This document shows positions 44,870-53,540 of a DNA stretch of 64,000 bases, piece by piece. The stretch comes from Novosphingobium mangrovisedimenti (GTDB taxonomy: Bacteria > Pseudomonadota > Alphaproteobacteria > Sphingomonadales > Sphingomonadaceae). How positions within the stretch are numbered: the stretch's first letter is position 1; each line of letters begins with the position of its first letter. A model generated the notes under the pieces. The model was not told where the DNA came from. It did not search any database and saw only the letters and a list, made by a program, of their open reading frames with translations. The stretch lies in NCBI RefSeq assembly GCF_025153475.1, contig NZ_JANZXA010000005.1, forward strand, positions 124,001-188,000. The letters are read 5' to 3'. Both the position numbers and the translations under genes were made by a program.

Positions 44870-45640
44870 ATGCATGCTCCCCATACCGTCGACCTGATCG
44901 AGCCAGACTTGCTCATGCTCGCATACCGCACCGGAATCTTTCCGATGGCGGACAGCCGCGAAGATCCCGAGATCTTCTGGGTGGAGCCTCGGCTGCGCGC
45001 AATCCTGCCGCTCGATGGCTTCCGCATGTCGCATTCGCTGGCGCGCACGCTGCGGCGCGGACGCTTCACGGTGACCTGCAACGCCGCCTTTTCGCAAGTG
45101 GTCGAAGCCTGCGCCGCGCCGCGCCCGTCCTCTGCTTCCGATGAAGAGGAAGGCGAGGAAGGACGCAGCTGGATCAGCCACCGCATACAGGCGAGCTACG
45201 AGAACCTGCACCATCTGGGCCACGCGCATTCGATCGAGTGCTGGCAAGATGGCCTGGATGGCCAGCGGCGACTGGTCGGCGGGCTCTACGGCGTCGGCTT
45301 CGAGCGGGTGTTCTGCGGCGAAAGCATGTTCAGCCGCGTCTCGGACGCCTCCAAGGTCGCGCTGGCGTGGCTCGTCGCGGCCATGCGGCGGGGCCATGCC
45401 AGCCTGCTGGACTGCCAGTTCATCACCACGCACCTTGCCTCGCTGGGCGCGGAGGAAATGAGCCAGAAACGCTATCTGACGTTGTTGCGTGCCGCTCAGT
45501 CGCCCGTGGCGGCAGGCGACGGCGAGGCCGTACTGGCGCTGCCCGAGGCCTTCGCGGCACTGCTCGAGGATGCCGCCGCAGCCGGCCTGGGAGCCGCGCC
45601 GGGGAAATTCATCGCACAGGCCTTCACCCACACGTCATAG
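44870..45640 (+). CDS. aat: leucyl/phenylalanyl-tRNA-protein transferase
   Basis: A 256-residue enzyme that adds Leu or Phe to N-terminal Arg/Lys of proteins, marking them for ClpS-ClpAP degradation (N-degron pathway). AYRTGIFPMADSREDPEIFWVEP near the N-terminus (with PMA and W/EP motifs) and GGLYGVGFERVFCGESMFS are family signatures. A C-terminal extension of about 30 residues after SQKRYLTLL overlaps the convergent DUF2155 gene by 145 bases. Confidence 0.94.
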   Translation: MHAPHTVDLIEPDLLMLAYRTGIFPMADSREDPEIFWVEPRLRAILPLDGFRMSHSLARTLRRGRFTVTCNAAFSQVVEACAAPRPSSASDEEEGEEGRSWISHRIQASYENLHHLGHAHSIECWQDGLDGQRRLVGGLYGVGFERVFCGESMFSRVSDASKVALAWLVAAMRRGHASLLDCQFITTHLASLGAEEMSQKRYLTLLRAAQSPVAAGDGEAVLALPEAFAALLEDAAAAGLGAAPGKFIAQAFTHTS

Positions 45641-46095
45641 ACCGGGTGCTCGACGACGTTGAGGCCCGGCGAATTCTTGAACAGCCAGCCCGAGAACACC
45701 TTGTGCCAGGCAAGCTTTTCCCTGGCGCTTGCGCGTTCCTCGACGAAGACCTGCACGAATGCCCCCTCTTCTTCCGGGTGCTCCCAGGGCAGCGTCTTCT
45801 CGCAGGTCGCAACCTTCACGACGAGATTACCGAGTCGTTTCGACTCGCCCGGCTTCATCACGAGGTCCTGCGTCAGGTTGTTGCGCTTGTTGAGCACGCC
45901 CAGCGTCACGACGCGGTCCTTGTTCGGCGTGCCGATGTGCTGCCCGCGCTCCGCCTGTGCGGGGCCTGCCTGCATCCCGGCGATGGCATCGGGCACTTCC
46001 GTGTCCTGCCCCTCGGGATTGGGCTCACCGCCTCCGCAGGCCGCGAGAAGCGACAGCGAAGCGAAAATCGGCAGGTAGGCGGCGGCCCGCTTCAC
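45496..46095 (-). CDS. DUF2155 lipoprotein
   Basis: A 199-residue lipoprotein with lipobox LLAACG (Cys20). The core at about 60-165 has VLNKRNNLTQDLVMKPGES and WHKVFSGWLFKNSPGLNVVEHPVYDVWVKAC-type motifs of DUF2155, a family typical of Alphaproteobacteria. The start is a GTG at 46095. The last 33 residues are Ala/Ser/Pro-rich and lie entirely antisense to the end of aat, so they may be a non-conserved extension. It starts 11 bases after the NDUFA12 gene. Confidence 0.85.
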   Translation of the reverse strand: MKRAAAYLPIFASLSLLAACGGGEPNPEGQDTEVPDAIAGMQAGPAQAERGQHIGTPNKDRVVTLGVLNKRNNLTQDLVMKPGESKRLGNLVVKVATCEKTLPWEHPEEEGAFVQVFVEERASAREKLAWHKVFSGWLFKNSPGLNVVEHPVYDVWVKACAMNFPGAAPRPAAAASSSSAAKASGSASTASPSPAATGD

Positions 46096-46106
46096 GAGGC
46101 CGCCCT

Positions 46107-46508
46107 TCAGGCGTCCGGGGACCAGGCTTCGTAGTCGCCAGTAGCCGCCGCACGCTTTCCGCCGCGCTCCAGCGCGCCCTGCGGGCGATAGGCCTGCACG
46201 GTGCCGGTGGCATTGGGCGTGTAGTCGGCTTCCCAGATGCGTGCCGGCGGCAGATGGCTTTCGGGAACGTCGTCATAGGAATGATGCAGCCAGCCGTGCC
46301 ATTCGGCCGGCACCTTGCTGGCATCGTTGGCTCCGGCATAGATCACCCAGCGCTTGTCATAGCCCTCGGTGGTCTTCGCCTTGGCCGAGCGATAGTACTT
46401 GTTGCCTTGCGCGTCGGTGCCGACATGCTCGCCGTTCATCGCGCTCCAGAGCGAGGTGCCAATGGTGGCGCCGTCCCACCAGGTGAAGATCTTGCCGAGG
46501 ATTCCCAT
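46107..46508 (-). CDS. NADH:ubiquinone oxidoreductase NDUFA12-family subunit
   Basis: A 133-residue homologue of the complex I accessory subunit B17.2 (NDUFA12), restricted to Alphaproteobacteria and mitochondria. The motifs WWDGATIGT, GTDAQGNKYYRS, RWVIYAG and VPAEWHGWLHH are clear. It is encoded apart from the main nuo operon, as is usual, and is co-directional with the DUF2155 gene. Confidence 0.92.
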   Translation of the reverse strand: MGILGKIFTWWDGATIGTSLWSAMNGEHVGTDAQGNKYYRSAKAKTTEGYDKRWVIYAGANDASKVPAEWHGWLHHSYDDVPESHLPPARIWEADYTPNATGTVQAYRPQGALERGGKRAAATGDYEAWSPDA

Positions 46509-46609
46509 GAGCCGCGCGTTACCGCTCCGGCCCGATCAAGGCAAGCGCGTTGAACGCAATCCTCCCCCCAATTTGATCCGCCGGCCGCTTGCCGGTAGGC
46601 TGGCGCGCG

Positions 46610-48055
46610 ATGACGAGAGAGCCGCATCCCGTTCCGGTCGTCGAGACTGACGTCCCGGCGCGTCTCGACCGCTTGCCCTGGGCCGGGTTTCACTGGCTCG
46701 TCGTCGTGGCGCTGGGCATCACATGGATTCTCGACGGACTCGAGGTCACGCTCGCCGGCTCGGTCGCCCCTGCCCTGCGCGAAAGCCCGACACTGCGCTT
46801 CACCGCCAGCGACGTCGGCCTTGCCAACAGCGCCTACCTGGCAGGAGCGGTGCTGGGCGCGCTGTTCTTCGGCTGGCTGACCGACCGGATGGGCCGCAAA
46901 CGGCTCTTCACCGTCACCCTGCTGATCTACCTGACAGCGACGGCAGCCACGGCGCTGACCTGGGACCTGCCGAGCTTTGCCGCCATGCGCTTTCTCACCG
47001 GCGCCGGCATCGGCGGCGAATACAGCGCGATCAACTCGGCGATCCAGGAACTGATTCCCGCACGCCGGCGCGGCTGGACCGATCTCGTCGTCAACGGCAG
47101 CTACTGGGTCGGCGCGGCAGTAGCCGGCGGGCTGGCTGTTATCGTGCTCGATCCGGCGGTCCTGAACGTGGACCTGGGCTGGCGCTTCGCCTTCCTGTTC
47201 GGCGCCACGACCGGCCTCGCGATCATCTTCCTGCGCCGCCACCTGCCGGAAAGCCCGCGCTGGCTCATCACCCACGGCCGCGCAGAAGAAGCCGAGGCGA
47301 TCGTGACGCGAATCGAACGCCGGGTCGCCGAAGAGGGACACGCCCTCGATCCGGTCGACCAGAAAGTCCGCCTGCGCGCCCGGCGCTCGACACCGCTGAG
47401 CGAAGTCTTCACGACGCTGTTGCACACCTATCCGCACCGCACCGCGCTCGGCCTCCTGCTGATGGCCTCGCAGGCATTCCTCTACAACGCGATCTTCTTC
47501 ACCTATGCGCTGATGCTGAGCGATTTCTACGGCGTGCCCTCGGCGGACGTGGGCTGGTATGTCCTGCCCTTCGCGGCGGGCAACGTCCTCGGTCCGCTCC
47601 TGCTCGGGCGCCTGTTCGACACGGTCGGGCGGCGGCAGATGATCGCGCTGACCTATGGTCTGTCCGGCTTGTTGCTGGCCGCGACGGGACTGCTCTTTAC
47701 CGCCGGTCTGCTCGATGCGACGACGCAGACGCTATGCTGGAGCCTCACCTTCTTCTTCGCCTCGGCAGCCGCCTCTTCCGCCTATCTCACCGTGGCGGAG
47801 AGCTTCCCTCTGGAAATCCGCGCGCTCGCGATCGCGCTGTTCTACGCGATGGGCACTGGCATCGGCGGCGTACTCGCCCCCTGGCTGTTCGGCGTGCTGA
47901 TCGAAAGCGGATCGCGCGAACAAGTGCTGACCGGCTACCTCTTCGCCGCAGTGCTGATGATCGTCGCGGCCGCCGCCGCCTGGAAATTCGGCCTCAGCAA
48001 CGAACGCAAGCCACTCGAACACGTGGCCCGGCCGCTTTCGTGGCACGAGGATTGA
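46610..48055 (+). CDS. MFS transporter, sugar porter / NiaP-like
   Basis: A 481-residue twelve-helix transporter of the major facilitator superfamily. GWLTDRMGRKRLF between helices 2 and 3 is the GxxxDRxGRR motif, and LPESPRWLITHGR after helix 6 is the sugar-porter/NiaP motif. Helix 4 carries GIGGEYSAINSAIQE. Related members carry aromatic acids, niacin or phthalate-like compounds; the substrate is unknown. The ATG at 46610 is chosen because the next in-frame start upstream adds only seven unconserved residues. Confidence 0.85.
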   Translation: MTREPHPVPVVETDVPARLDRLPWAGFHWLVVVALGITWILDGLEVTLAGSVAPALRESPTLRFTASDVGLANSAYLAGAVLGALFFGWLTDRMGRKRLFTVTLLIYLTATAATALTWDLPSFAAMRFLTGAGIGGEYSAINSAIQELIPARRRGWTDLVVNGSYWVGAAVAGGLAVIVLDPAVLNVDLGWRFAFLFGATTGLAIIFLRRHLPESPRWLITHGRAEEAEAIVTRIERRVAEEGHALDPVDQKVRLRARRSTPLSEVFTTLLHTYPHRTALGLLLMASQAFLYNAIFFTYALMLSDFYGVPSADVGWYVLPFAAGNVLGPLLLGRLFDTVGRRQMIALTYGLSGLLLAATGLLFTAGLLDATTQTLCWSLTFFFASAAASSAYLTVAESFPLEIRALAIALFYAMGTGIGGVLAPWLFGVLIESGSREQVLTGYLFAAVLMIVAAAAAWKFGLSNERKPLEHVARPLSWHED

Positions 48056-48195
48056 GAAAACCCGCCACGCTTATCCATCATCGCCCTGATCCACGGATTT
48101 AAAAAATTTAACCTCGGGTCATCGCAGCCCTCTTTGACGCGCTGCAGCAAGCCGATAAGCACCCGGCATTGGTGGAAAAATCGCTCGGGGGTATC

Positions 48196-49641
48196 GTGCG
48201 CGCTGGTCTTTGTTCTTCCCTTCTTGCCCTGACTGTCCTGCTCGCCGGCTGCGGCGGGGGAGACGGCTCCTCCTCGACCTCGGGCGCGACGGCCGGCACG
48301 CCCACGCCCAGCCCCACCAGCACGCCGACACCGACGCCGGCATCCACCGCATGCACGCTCGCGTCGCGTCAGCAATGGGCACTGACGAAACTGCAGGAAT
48401 GGTACCTGTTTCCCGATCTCCTGGACACGACCGTCGATCCGGCAAGCTACGGCACCGTGCAGGACTACATCGACGCGCTCGTCGCCCCGGCGCGCGCGCA
48501 ATCGAAGGACCGCTACTTCACCTACCTCACCTCGATCTCCGAAGAGAACGCCTATTACCAGCAGGGCGCCACGGCAGGCTTCGGCGTGCGGCTTGGGTTC
48601 GACTACAGCAGCAACCGCCTCTTCGTGATCGAGGCCTACGAGAACGCGCCCGGACTCGCCGCCGGGCTCGACCGCGGGACCGAGATCATCGGCATCGGCA
48701 CCACGACATCGAACATCCAGTCGATTTCCACGCTTGTCGCCAATGGCGGCACGCAGGCCGTGAGCGATGCCCTCGGGCCTTCAACCACGGGCACGACGCG
48801 CGTGCTGCAGATCCGCCAGCTGAACAGCTCGATCTCCACCGTCAGCGTGACCAAGAAGACCTATTCGCTGCTTCCGGTCTCGTCGCGCTACGGGGTCAAG
48901 GTGATCGACGACAACGGCGCCAAGGTCGGTTACGTCAACCTGCGGACCTTCGTCGACACCGCCGATCCCGCCCTGCGCGACGCCTTCTCGCAGTTCCGCG
49001 CACAAGGGATCACCAAGGTCATCGTCGACCTGCGCTACAACGGTGGCGGGCTCGTCTCCATCGCGGAACTGTTCAGCAACCTGCTCAATGGCCAGCGCAA
49101 CGGCGAGGTGATGGGCTACACCACCTTCAGCGATTCGAAGTCGAACAACAACGAGACCACCTATTTCTCTGCACAGCCGGAAGCGATCGGCGCGACCCGG
49201 GTGGCCTTCATCGGCACCGGCAGCACGGCCTCGGCCAGCGAATTCGTGATGAATGCCGAAAAGCCCTATCTCGGCGCGAACGCCGCGCTGATCGGCACCA
49301 ACACCTACGGCAAGCCCGTCGGTCAGGTCGGGCTCGACATGGCCGATTGCGACGATCGCCTGCGCGCGATCGCCTTCCGCATCGAAAACGCCAACCACGA
49401 GGGCGACTACTACACCGGCCTCGGCAGCCACATGGACGCGACCTGCCAGGCCAGCGACGACATCTCCTACCAGCTGGGCGACCCGCAGGAGGCATCGATC
49501 AAGGTCGCGCTCGATTACCTTGACGGCCGCAGCTGCACCGCGATCCAGAGCACCGGCCTCGCCGCGCAGAGCGTCGGACGGCGCGCGCTGCTCAACGCCG
49601 CGCCCAACACGGCCCAGAAAGAGCTGCCCGGCCTGTACTGA
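48196..49641 (+). CDS. S41-family C-terminal processing-type peptidase, lipoprotein
   Basis: A lipoprotein of about 481 residues with lipobox VLLAGCGG and a Thr/Pro-rich linker (about 30-50). A PDZ-like domain (about 115-200, AGFGVRLGFDY) precedes the S41 peptidase domain, with VIVDLRYNGGG and the nucleophile region GTGSTASASEFVMNA. The domain order is that of tail-specific proteases. I chose the GTG at 48196, preceded by GGGGG, as the start of a clean lipoprotein signal; an in-frame TTG at 48169 would add nine residues. It probably acts in the periplasm or at the outer-membrane inner face. Confidence 0.87.
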   Translation: MRAGLCSSLLALTVLLAGCGGGDGSSSTSGATAGTPTPSPTSTPTPTPASTACTLASRQQWALTKLQEWYLFPDLLDTTVDPASYGTVQDYIDALVAPARAQSKDRYFTYLTSISEENAYYQQGATAGFGVRLGFDYSSNRLFVIEAYENAPGLAAGLDRGTEIIGIGTTTSNIQSISTLVANGGTQAVSDALGPSTTGTTRVLQIRQLNSSISTVSVTKKTYSLLPVSSRYGVKVIDDNGAKVGYVNLRTFVDTADPALRDAFSQFRAQGITKVIVDLRYNGGGLVSIAELFSNLLNGQRNGEVMGYTTFSDSKSNNNETTYFSAQPEAIGATRVAFIGTGSTASASEFVMNAEKPYLGANAALIGTNTYGKPVGQVGLDMADCDDRLRAIAFRIENANHEGDYYTGLGSHMDATCQASDDISYQLGDPQEASIKVALDYLDGRSCTAIQSTGLAAQSVGRRALLNAAPNTAQKELPGLY

Positions 49642-49700
49642 TCAGAACGGGAAAACCGGCGACCTGAAAGTCCGGCGGGGCCCGACGGCCCTGCCGGCTC

Positions 49701-50192
49701 CTACCACTCGACCTTGTCGCCGGGCTTGATCCCCAGCTCGGCCGCACGACCGCCGTTCAGTTCCAGCACGCCGCTGGCGATGCCGATCGCCGGCAGCGGC
49801 GTCTCGTCATAAGGCACGGCATTGGCGGCGATGTTGAGGATCCTGTGGTCCGTGCCGATGAAGATGATGTCGAGCGGGATCACCGTGTTGCGCATCCAGA
49901 ACGCCGGACGGCGCGGCGGCTTTTCGGGGAAGATCATGCCCTCGTCGGCCCCCATGTGCGTGCGGAACATCAGCCCCTTTGCCTGCTGCGCCTCGGTCGC
50001 GGCCACTTCGACGCGAAAGGTGTGGACCTTGTCGCCCGAGATTACCTTGAGCGGTATGACCGGCAGTCCTGATTCCGCGTGGACGGCAGGCTGCGTCGTT
50101 GCGGTCTCGGTCGCGCCCTGCGAACAGGCGGCGGTGGGCAGCAGGGCGGGGGCAAGCAGGAAGGCGGCGGCAAAAGTCCTGGTCAGGCGCAC
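49701..50192 (-). CDS. DUF192 family exported protein
   Basis: A 163-residue exported protein with a lipoprotein-like signal (LLPTAACS). The DUF192 core FRVEVAATEAQQAKGLMFR, MIFPEKPPRRPAFWMRNT and ELNGGRAAELGIKPGD is complete (each a short motif). The family's function is unknown. It starts with GTG at 50192, directly after the recX stop (TGA then GTG), so it is translationally coupled to recX. Confidence 0.88.
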   Translation of the reverse strand: MRLTRTFAAAFLLAPALLPTAACSQGATETATTQPAVHAESGLPVIPLKVISGDKVHTFRVEVAATEAQQAKGLMFRTHMGADEGMIFPEKPPRRPAFWMRNTVIPLDIIFIGTDHRILNIAANAVPYDETPLPAIGIASGVLELNGGRAAELGIKPGDKVEW

Positions 50193-50738
50193 TCATTCAT
50201 CTCCGAAAGCCGACTCGGCCCACTCTTCGGCCGCGTCGGGGTCGCTGGCATCGACGATCCGGCGCGCGATGTCGAGCGTGTGCCCGGCACGCAGCATCGC
50301 CGCGAGCTGCTTTTCGCGCGCGGGCCTGTCGAGAGGCTGAACCGCGAAAGGCCCGAAGCGCCGCCGCCGCGCCATGACCAGTGCCGCGCGCCGCTGTTCG
50401 CTTTCGGGCGGGCGCAGGTCCGCCCGCATGTCCTCCTCGATACCCGCCTGCCCCAGCGCCTCGCCCACGCGCCGCGCGCCATAGCCGCGCCGCAACAGGC
50501 TGCCGGCCTTCATCCGGGCCCAGGCGGCATCGTCGACGTAACCGAGTTCGGCATAGCGCCCCACCAGCTCGTCCACCGGAGGCGTCCCTTCCCCTTCCCA
50601 CCCGTGTTCGCGCAACTTGCGCTGGAGATAAGCGCCAAGCTTTGCTTGCGTCGTCGCGAAGCGCGCGACATAGGCGAGCGCCAGTTCCTCCAGACGAGCA
50701 GGGGTGAGTGGTTGTGGATTGCGACGCTTGACGGACAT
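50193..50738 (-). CDS. recX: RecX-family regulatory protein
   Basis: A 181-residue RecX-type protein. Helical repeats with LGYVDDAAWARMKAGSLLRRGYGARRVGEALGQAGI (shown here as the conserved stretch around residues 72-105) are the family hallmark. RecX proteins limit RecA filament growth. It is not next to recA, so the gene lies apart from its target as in many Alphaproteobacteria. It is co-transcribed with DUF192. Confidence 0.85.
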   Translation of the reverse strand: MSVKRRNPQPLTPARLEELALAYVARFATTQAKLGAYLQRKLREHGWEGEGTPPVDELVGRYAELGYVDDAAWARMKAGSLLRRGYGARRVGEALGQAGIEEDMRADLRPPESEQRRAALVMARRRRFGPFAVQPLDRPAREKQLAAMLRAGHTLDIARRIVDASDPDAAEEWAESAFGDE

Positions 50739-50791
50739 CTTGCCCTATTCGTGCCACAGTCGGCTCAGAATGGGGAGAGCGCATGGATACC

Positions 50792-50834
50792 AGTCCGGGG
50801 GTTAGCTAATCCGGACTGAACGAGTGACCGGACT
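50792..50834. repeat. CCGGACT inverted and direct repeats upstream of the acyl-AMP ligase
   Basis: AGTCCGG (50792-50798) is inverted relative to CCGGACT at 50811-50817 and again at 50828-50834. The three copies lie 56-98 bases before the start of the acyl-AMP ligase gene and could be operator half-sites. Confidence 0.35.
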
Positions 50835-50889
50835 CAAAGACACCCGGTCCCGCACGAATAACGTTAAAACAACAACGGGTTAAAGAAAC

Positions 50890-52650
50890 ATGGCCGACAC
50901 CATCAGCATGGTGCCCAACTCAGGTACGGCACTTGCAGCGACGCCTAACGACGACGCTCTGCCGCGCCGGTTCGCCGATTTCGACACCTTCTGCGAGGCG
51001 CTCGACTACGCCGCGGGCGGCGAGCGCGGGTTCAATTTCCATGATCCGCGCGGCACGCTGACGCGGGTCTATCCCTTCAGCGAGCTGCGCACGGATTCGC
51101 TGGCCGTTGCCCGTGCGCTCGTTGCGCGCGGCGTGAAGCCCGGCGACCGCATCGCCCTGATCGCCGAAACCGGAACGGATTTCGCGGCACTTTTCTGCGG
51201 CACGGTCTATGCCGGCGCATGGCCGGTGCCCCTGCCGCTGCCGACCAGCTTCGGCGGCAAGGAAAACTACATCGAGCAGCTTGCCGTCCAGCTTTCCAGC
51301 TCGGACCCGACGCTGCTCGTCGGCCCGGACGAAATCGCCGAGATGACCGGTGCCGCTGCCGCGCGGCAGGGTTGCGGCCACGCCACCTGGGCCGATTTCG
51401 CCGCCAAGGACGCCCCTGAATGCGAGCTGCCTGCGCCGCAGCCGGACGACATCTGCTATCTGCAGTATTCCAGCGGCTCGACGCGCTTCCCGCACGGCGT
51501 CGCCGTCACCCACCGCTCGCTCATGTCGAACCTTGCCGCGCACAGCCACGGCATGCAATTGACCGATGGCGACCGCTGCATCTCGTGGCTGCCCTGGTAC
51601 CATGACATGGGCCTCGTCGGCTGCTTCCTCTCGCTGATCGCCAACCAGGTCTCGGGCGACTACCTCAAGACCGAGGATTTCGCCCGCCGTCCGCTGGCAT
51701 GGCTCGACCTGATCACCCGCAACGAGGGCATGTCGATCTCGTACTCGCCGACCTTCGGCTACGACATCTGCGCGCGCCGCATCTCGACGCAGACCGCGGT
51801 GTCCGAACGCTTCGACCTGTCGCGCTGGCGGCTCGCGGGCAACGGCGCCGACATGATCCGCCCCGACGTGATGCAGAACTTCGTCAACGCCTTTGCCGAT
51901 GCCGGCTTCAAGGCCAGCGCGTTCCTGCCCAGCTACGGCCTTGCCGAAGCGACGCTGGCGGTCACCATCATGCCCCCGGGCGAAGGCATCCGTGTCGAGC
52001 TGGTCGAGGAAGAGCGCCTTTCGGGCTCCCCGCGCGACTTGTCGCGCCCGGCCCGCTACCGCGCCATCGTCAATTGCGGCAAGCCGGTGCGCGACATGGA
52101 AGTCGTGATCCGCGGCGAAAAGGGTGAAAGCCTCTCCGATCACAAGATCGGCAAGGTCTGGTGCCGCGGTACCAGCGTCATGCACTCCTACTTCCGCGAT
52201 CCCGAAGCAACGGCCGAATGCATGGTCGATGGCTGGCTCGACACCGGAGACATGGGCTACATGGCCGATGGCTACCTGTTCATCGTCGGTCGCGCCAAGG
52301 ACATGATCATCATCAACGGCAAGAACCACTGGCCGCAGGACATCGAGTGGGCCGTGGAACAGCTTCCCGGCTTCAACCACGGCGACATCGCCGCCTTCTC
52401 GGTGGAGATGGAAAACGGCGAGGAAGCCCCCGCCGTTCTCGTCCACTGCCGCGTGTCCGACCCGGCCAAGCGCCTCGAGCTGCACGAGCTGATCCGCGAC
52501 AAGGTCCGTTCGATCACCGGCATGAACTGCGTGGTCGAACTGGTCCCGCCCAAGAGCCTGCCGCGCACCAGCTCGGGCAAGCTCAGCCGCGCCAAGGCCA
52601 AGAAGCTTTACCTCTCCGGCGAGATCGAGCCCTTCAAGCTCGCCGCCTGA
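50890..52650 (+). CDS. fatty acyl-AMP ligase (FAAL, FadD32-like)
   Basis: A 586-residue ANL-superfamily enzyme that activates fatty acids as acyl-adenylates. The AMP-binding motif is YLQYSSGSTRFPHGVAVTH (around 195) and the hinge/A8 region is DTGDMGYMADGYLFIVGRAKD. The invariant catalytic Lys lies in RTSSGKLSRAK near the C-terminus. FAALs hand the acyl group to an acyl carrier protein or a polyketide/NRPS module instead of CoA. No carrier protein, PKS or NRPS lies in this window. Possible operator repeats precede it. Confidence 0.87.
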   Translation: MADTISMVPNSGTALAATPNDDALPRRFADFDTFCEALDYAAGGERGFNFHDPRGTLTRVYPFSELRTDSLAVARALVARGVKPGDRIALIAETGTDFAALFCGTVYAGAWPVPLPLPTSFGGKENYIEQLAVQLSSSDPTLLVGPDEIAEMTGAAAARQGCGHATWADFAAKDAPECELPAPQPDDICYLQYSSGSTRFPHGVAVTHRSLMSNLAAHSHGMQLTDGDRCISWLPWYHDMGLVGCFLSLIANQVSGDYLKTEDFARRPLAWLDLITRNEGMSISYSPTFGYDICARRISTQTAVSERFDLSRWRLAGNGADMIRPDVMQNFVNAFADAGFKASAFLPSYGLAEATLAVTIMPPGEGIRVELVEEERLSGSPRDLSRPARYRAIVNCGKPVRDMEVVIRGEKGESLSDHKIGKVWCRGTSVMHSYFRDPEATAECMVDGWLDTGDMGYMADGYLFIVGRAKDMIIINGKNHWPQDIEWAVEQLPGFNHGDIAAFSVEMENGEEAPAVLVHCRVSDPAKRLELHELIRDKVRSITGMNCVVELVPPKSLPRTSSGKLSRAKAKKLYLSGEIEPFKLAA

Positions 52651-52674
52651 GCGGGTTCACGAGGTGACGAAAGG

Positions 52675-52708
52675 CGGGCTGGAGAGTGCAAGCTTTCCGG
52701 CCCGTTTT
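52675..52708 (+). terminator. terminator of the acyl-AMP ligase gene
   Basis: A 12-bp stem, 52675-52686 with 52693-52704, with two G-U pairs and a 6-base loop, is followed by four T (52705-52708). It lies 24 bases after the stop. Confidence 0.85.
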
Positions 52709-52869
52709 GCGTGGCTGGCAGGCTATACGGGCAAATGTAAAAACACCTCGGGACGACTACTGTTCGCGACGTTTGTCCAAAACCGGCATTTCCGGACACA
52801 CCGACTTAGCAGATGTGCCTGAAAACGATGAATTATTGAGCATCAGGTCGAGATCAAGTGCCGAAATAG

Positions 52870-53334
52870 CTACAAGCAGAGGCCGAGAAAAGATGCACCG
52901 GGAACCGGGTTGAAAGAAACCGGTTCGGCGGCGACAAAACCTAAATCCTCATATAACTTGCGCGCGGGGATAAACTTCGCCTGCACATCAAGCCTCATCT
53001 CCCTATAACCCACCGAACGAGCTTGCTCGATCAGGCAGTTCACAAGATCGCGACCAAGATGGCAGCCCCGTGCCTGAGAACGAACATATAGTCGTTTCAT
53101 TTCGCATATTTCGGAAGAGACTTGGCGCATTGCGATACAACCTTCGATTTCGCCCTCCCGATCCGCAAGCAACACGCATCCTTTCGGCGAAGCATACTTG
53201 CCAGGCAGGTTCGCGAATTCGGCATCGTTATTTTGATAATCGAGATTCACGGGGGAATTGGCGATAAATTCGTGCCAGATGCTCAGCACCGACGTTGTAT
53301 CATCGGGAAAAATCGCACAGCGTATGATTGTCAT
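52870..53334 (-). CDS. GNAT-family N-acetyltransferase
   Basis: A 154-residue acetyltransferase with the acetyl-CoA binding motif ARGCHLGRDLV (Q/RxxGxG-like) at about 89-99 and the C-terminal LDVQAKFIPARKLYEDLGF. The substrate is unknown; RimI-like or small-molecule targets are possible. The gene and its flanks (about 52,700-53,530) are visibly more AT-rich, with codons such as AAA, AAT and ATA, than neighbouring genes, a sign of recent acquisition. No strong ribosome-binding site precedes the ATG. Confidence 0.75.
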   Translation of the reverse strand: MTIIRCAIFPDDTTSVLSIWHEFIANSPVNLDYQNNDAEFANLPGKYASPKGCVLLADREGEIEGCIAMRQVSSEICEMKRLYVRSQARGCHLGRDLVNCLIEQARSVGYREMRLDVQAKFIPARKLYEDLGFVAAEPVSFNPVPGASFLGLCL

Positions 53335-53540
53335 AGCATGAATATCTGGCGGAAAATCATGGCTGCAATAAGACGCGTATGTGAGCGCATTGTAGTGAAG
53401 CGGGACGGTTTGCAGGAATAGGGTGCGCTTAATAGCTGCGTCCGCTCTCCCCGACTTTCCAGACGCTCAGACGGCCCTTCCAGCACTCCAAAAGCAGCCA
53501 TTCGTTTGGTCAAGTTATTGGCCACCTGACCCAATCCAAC

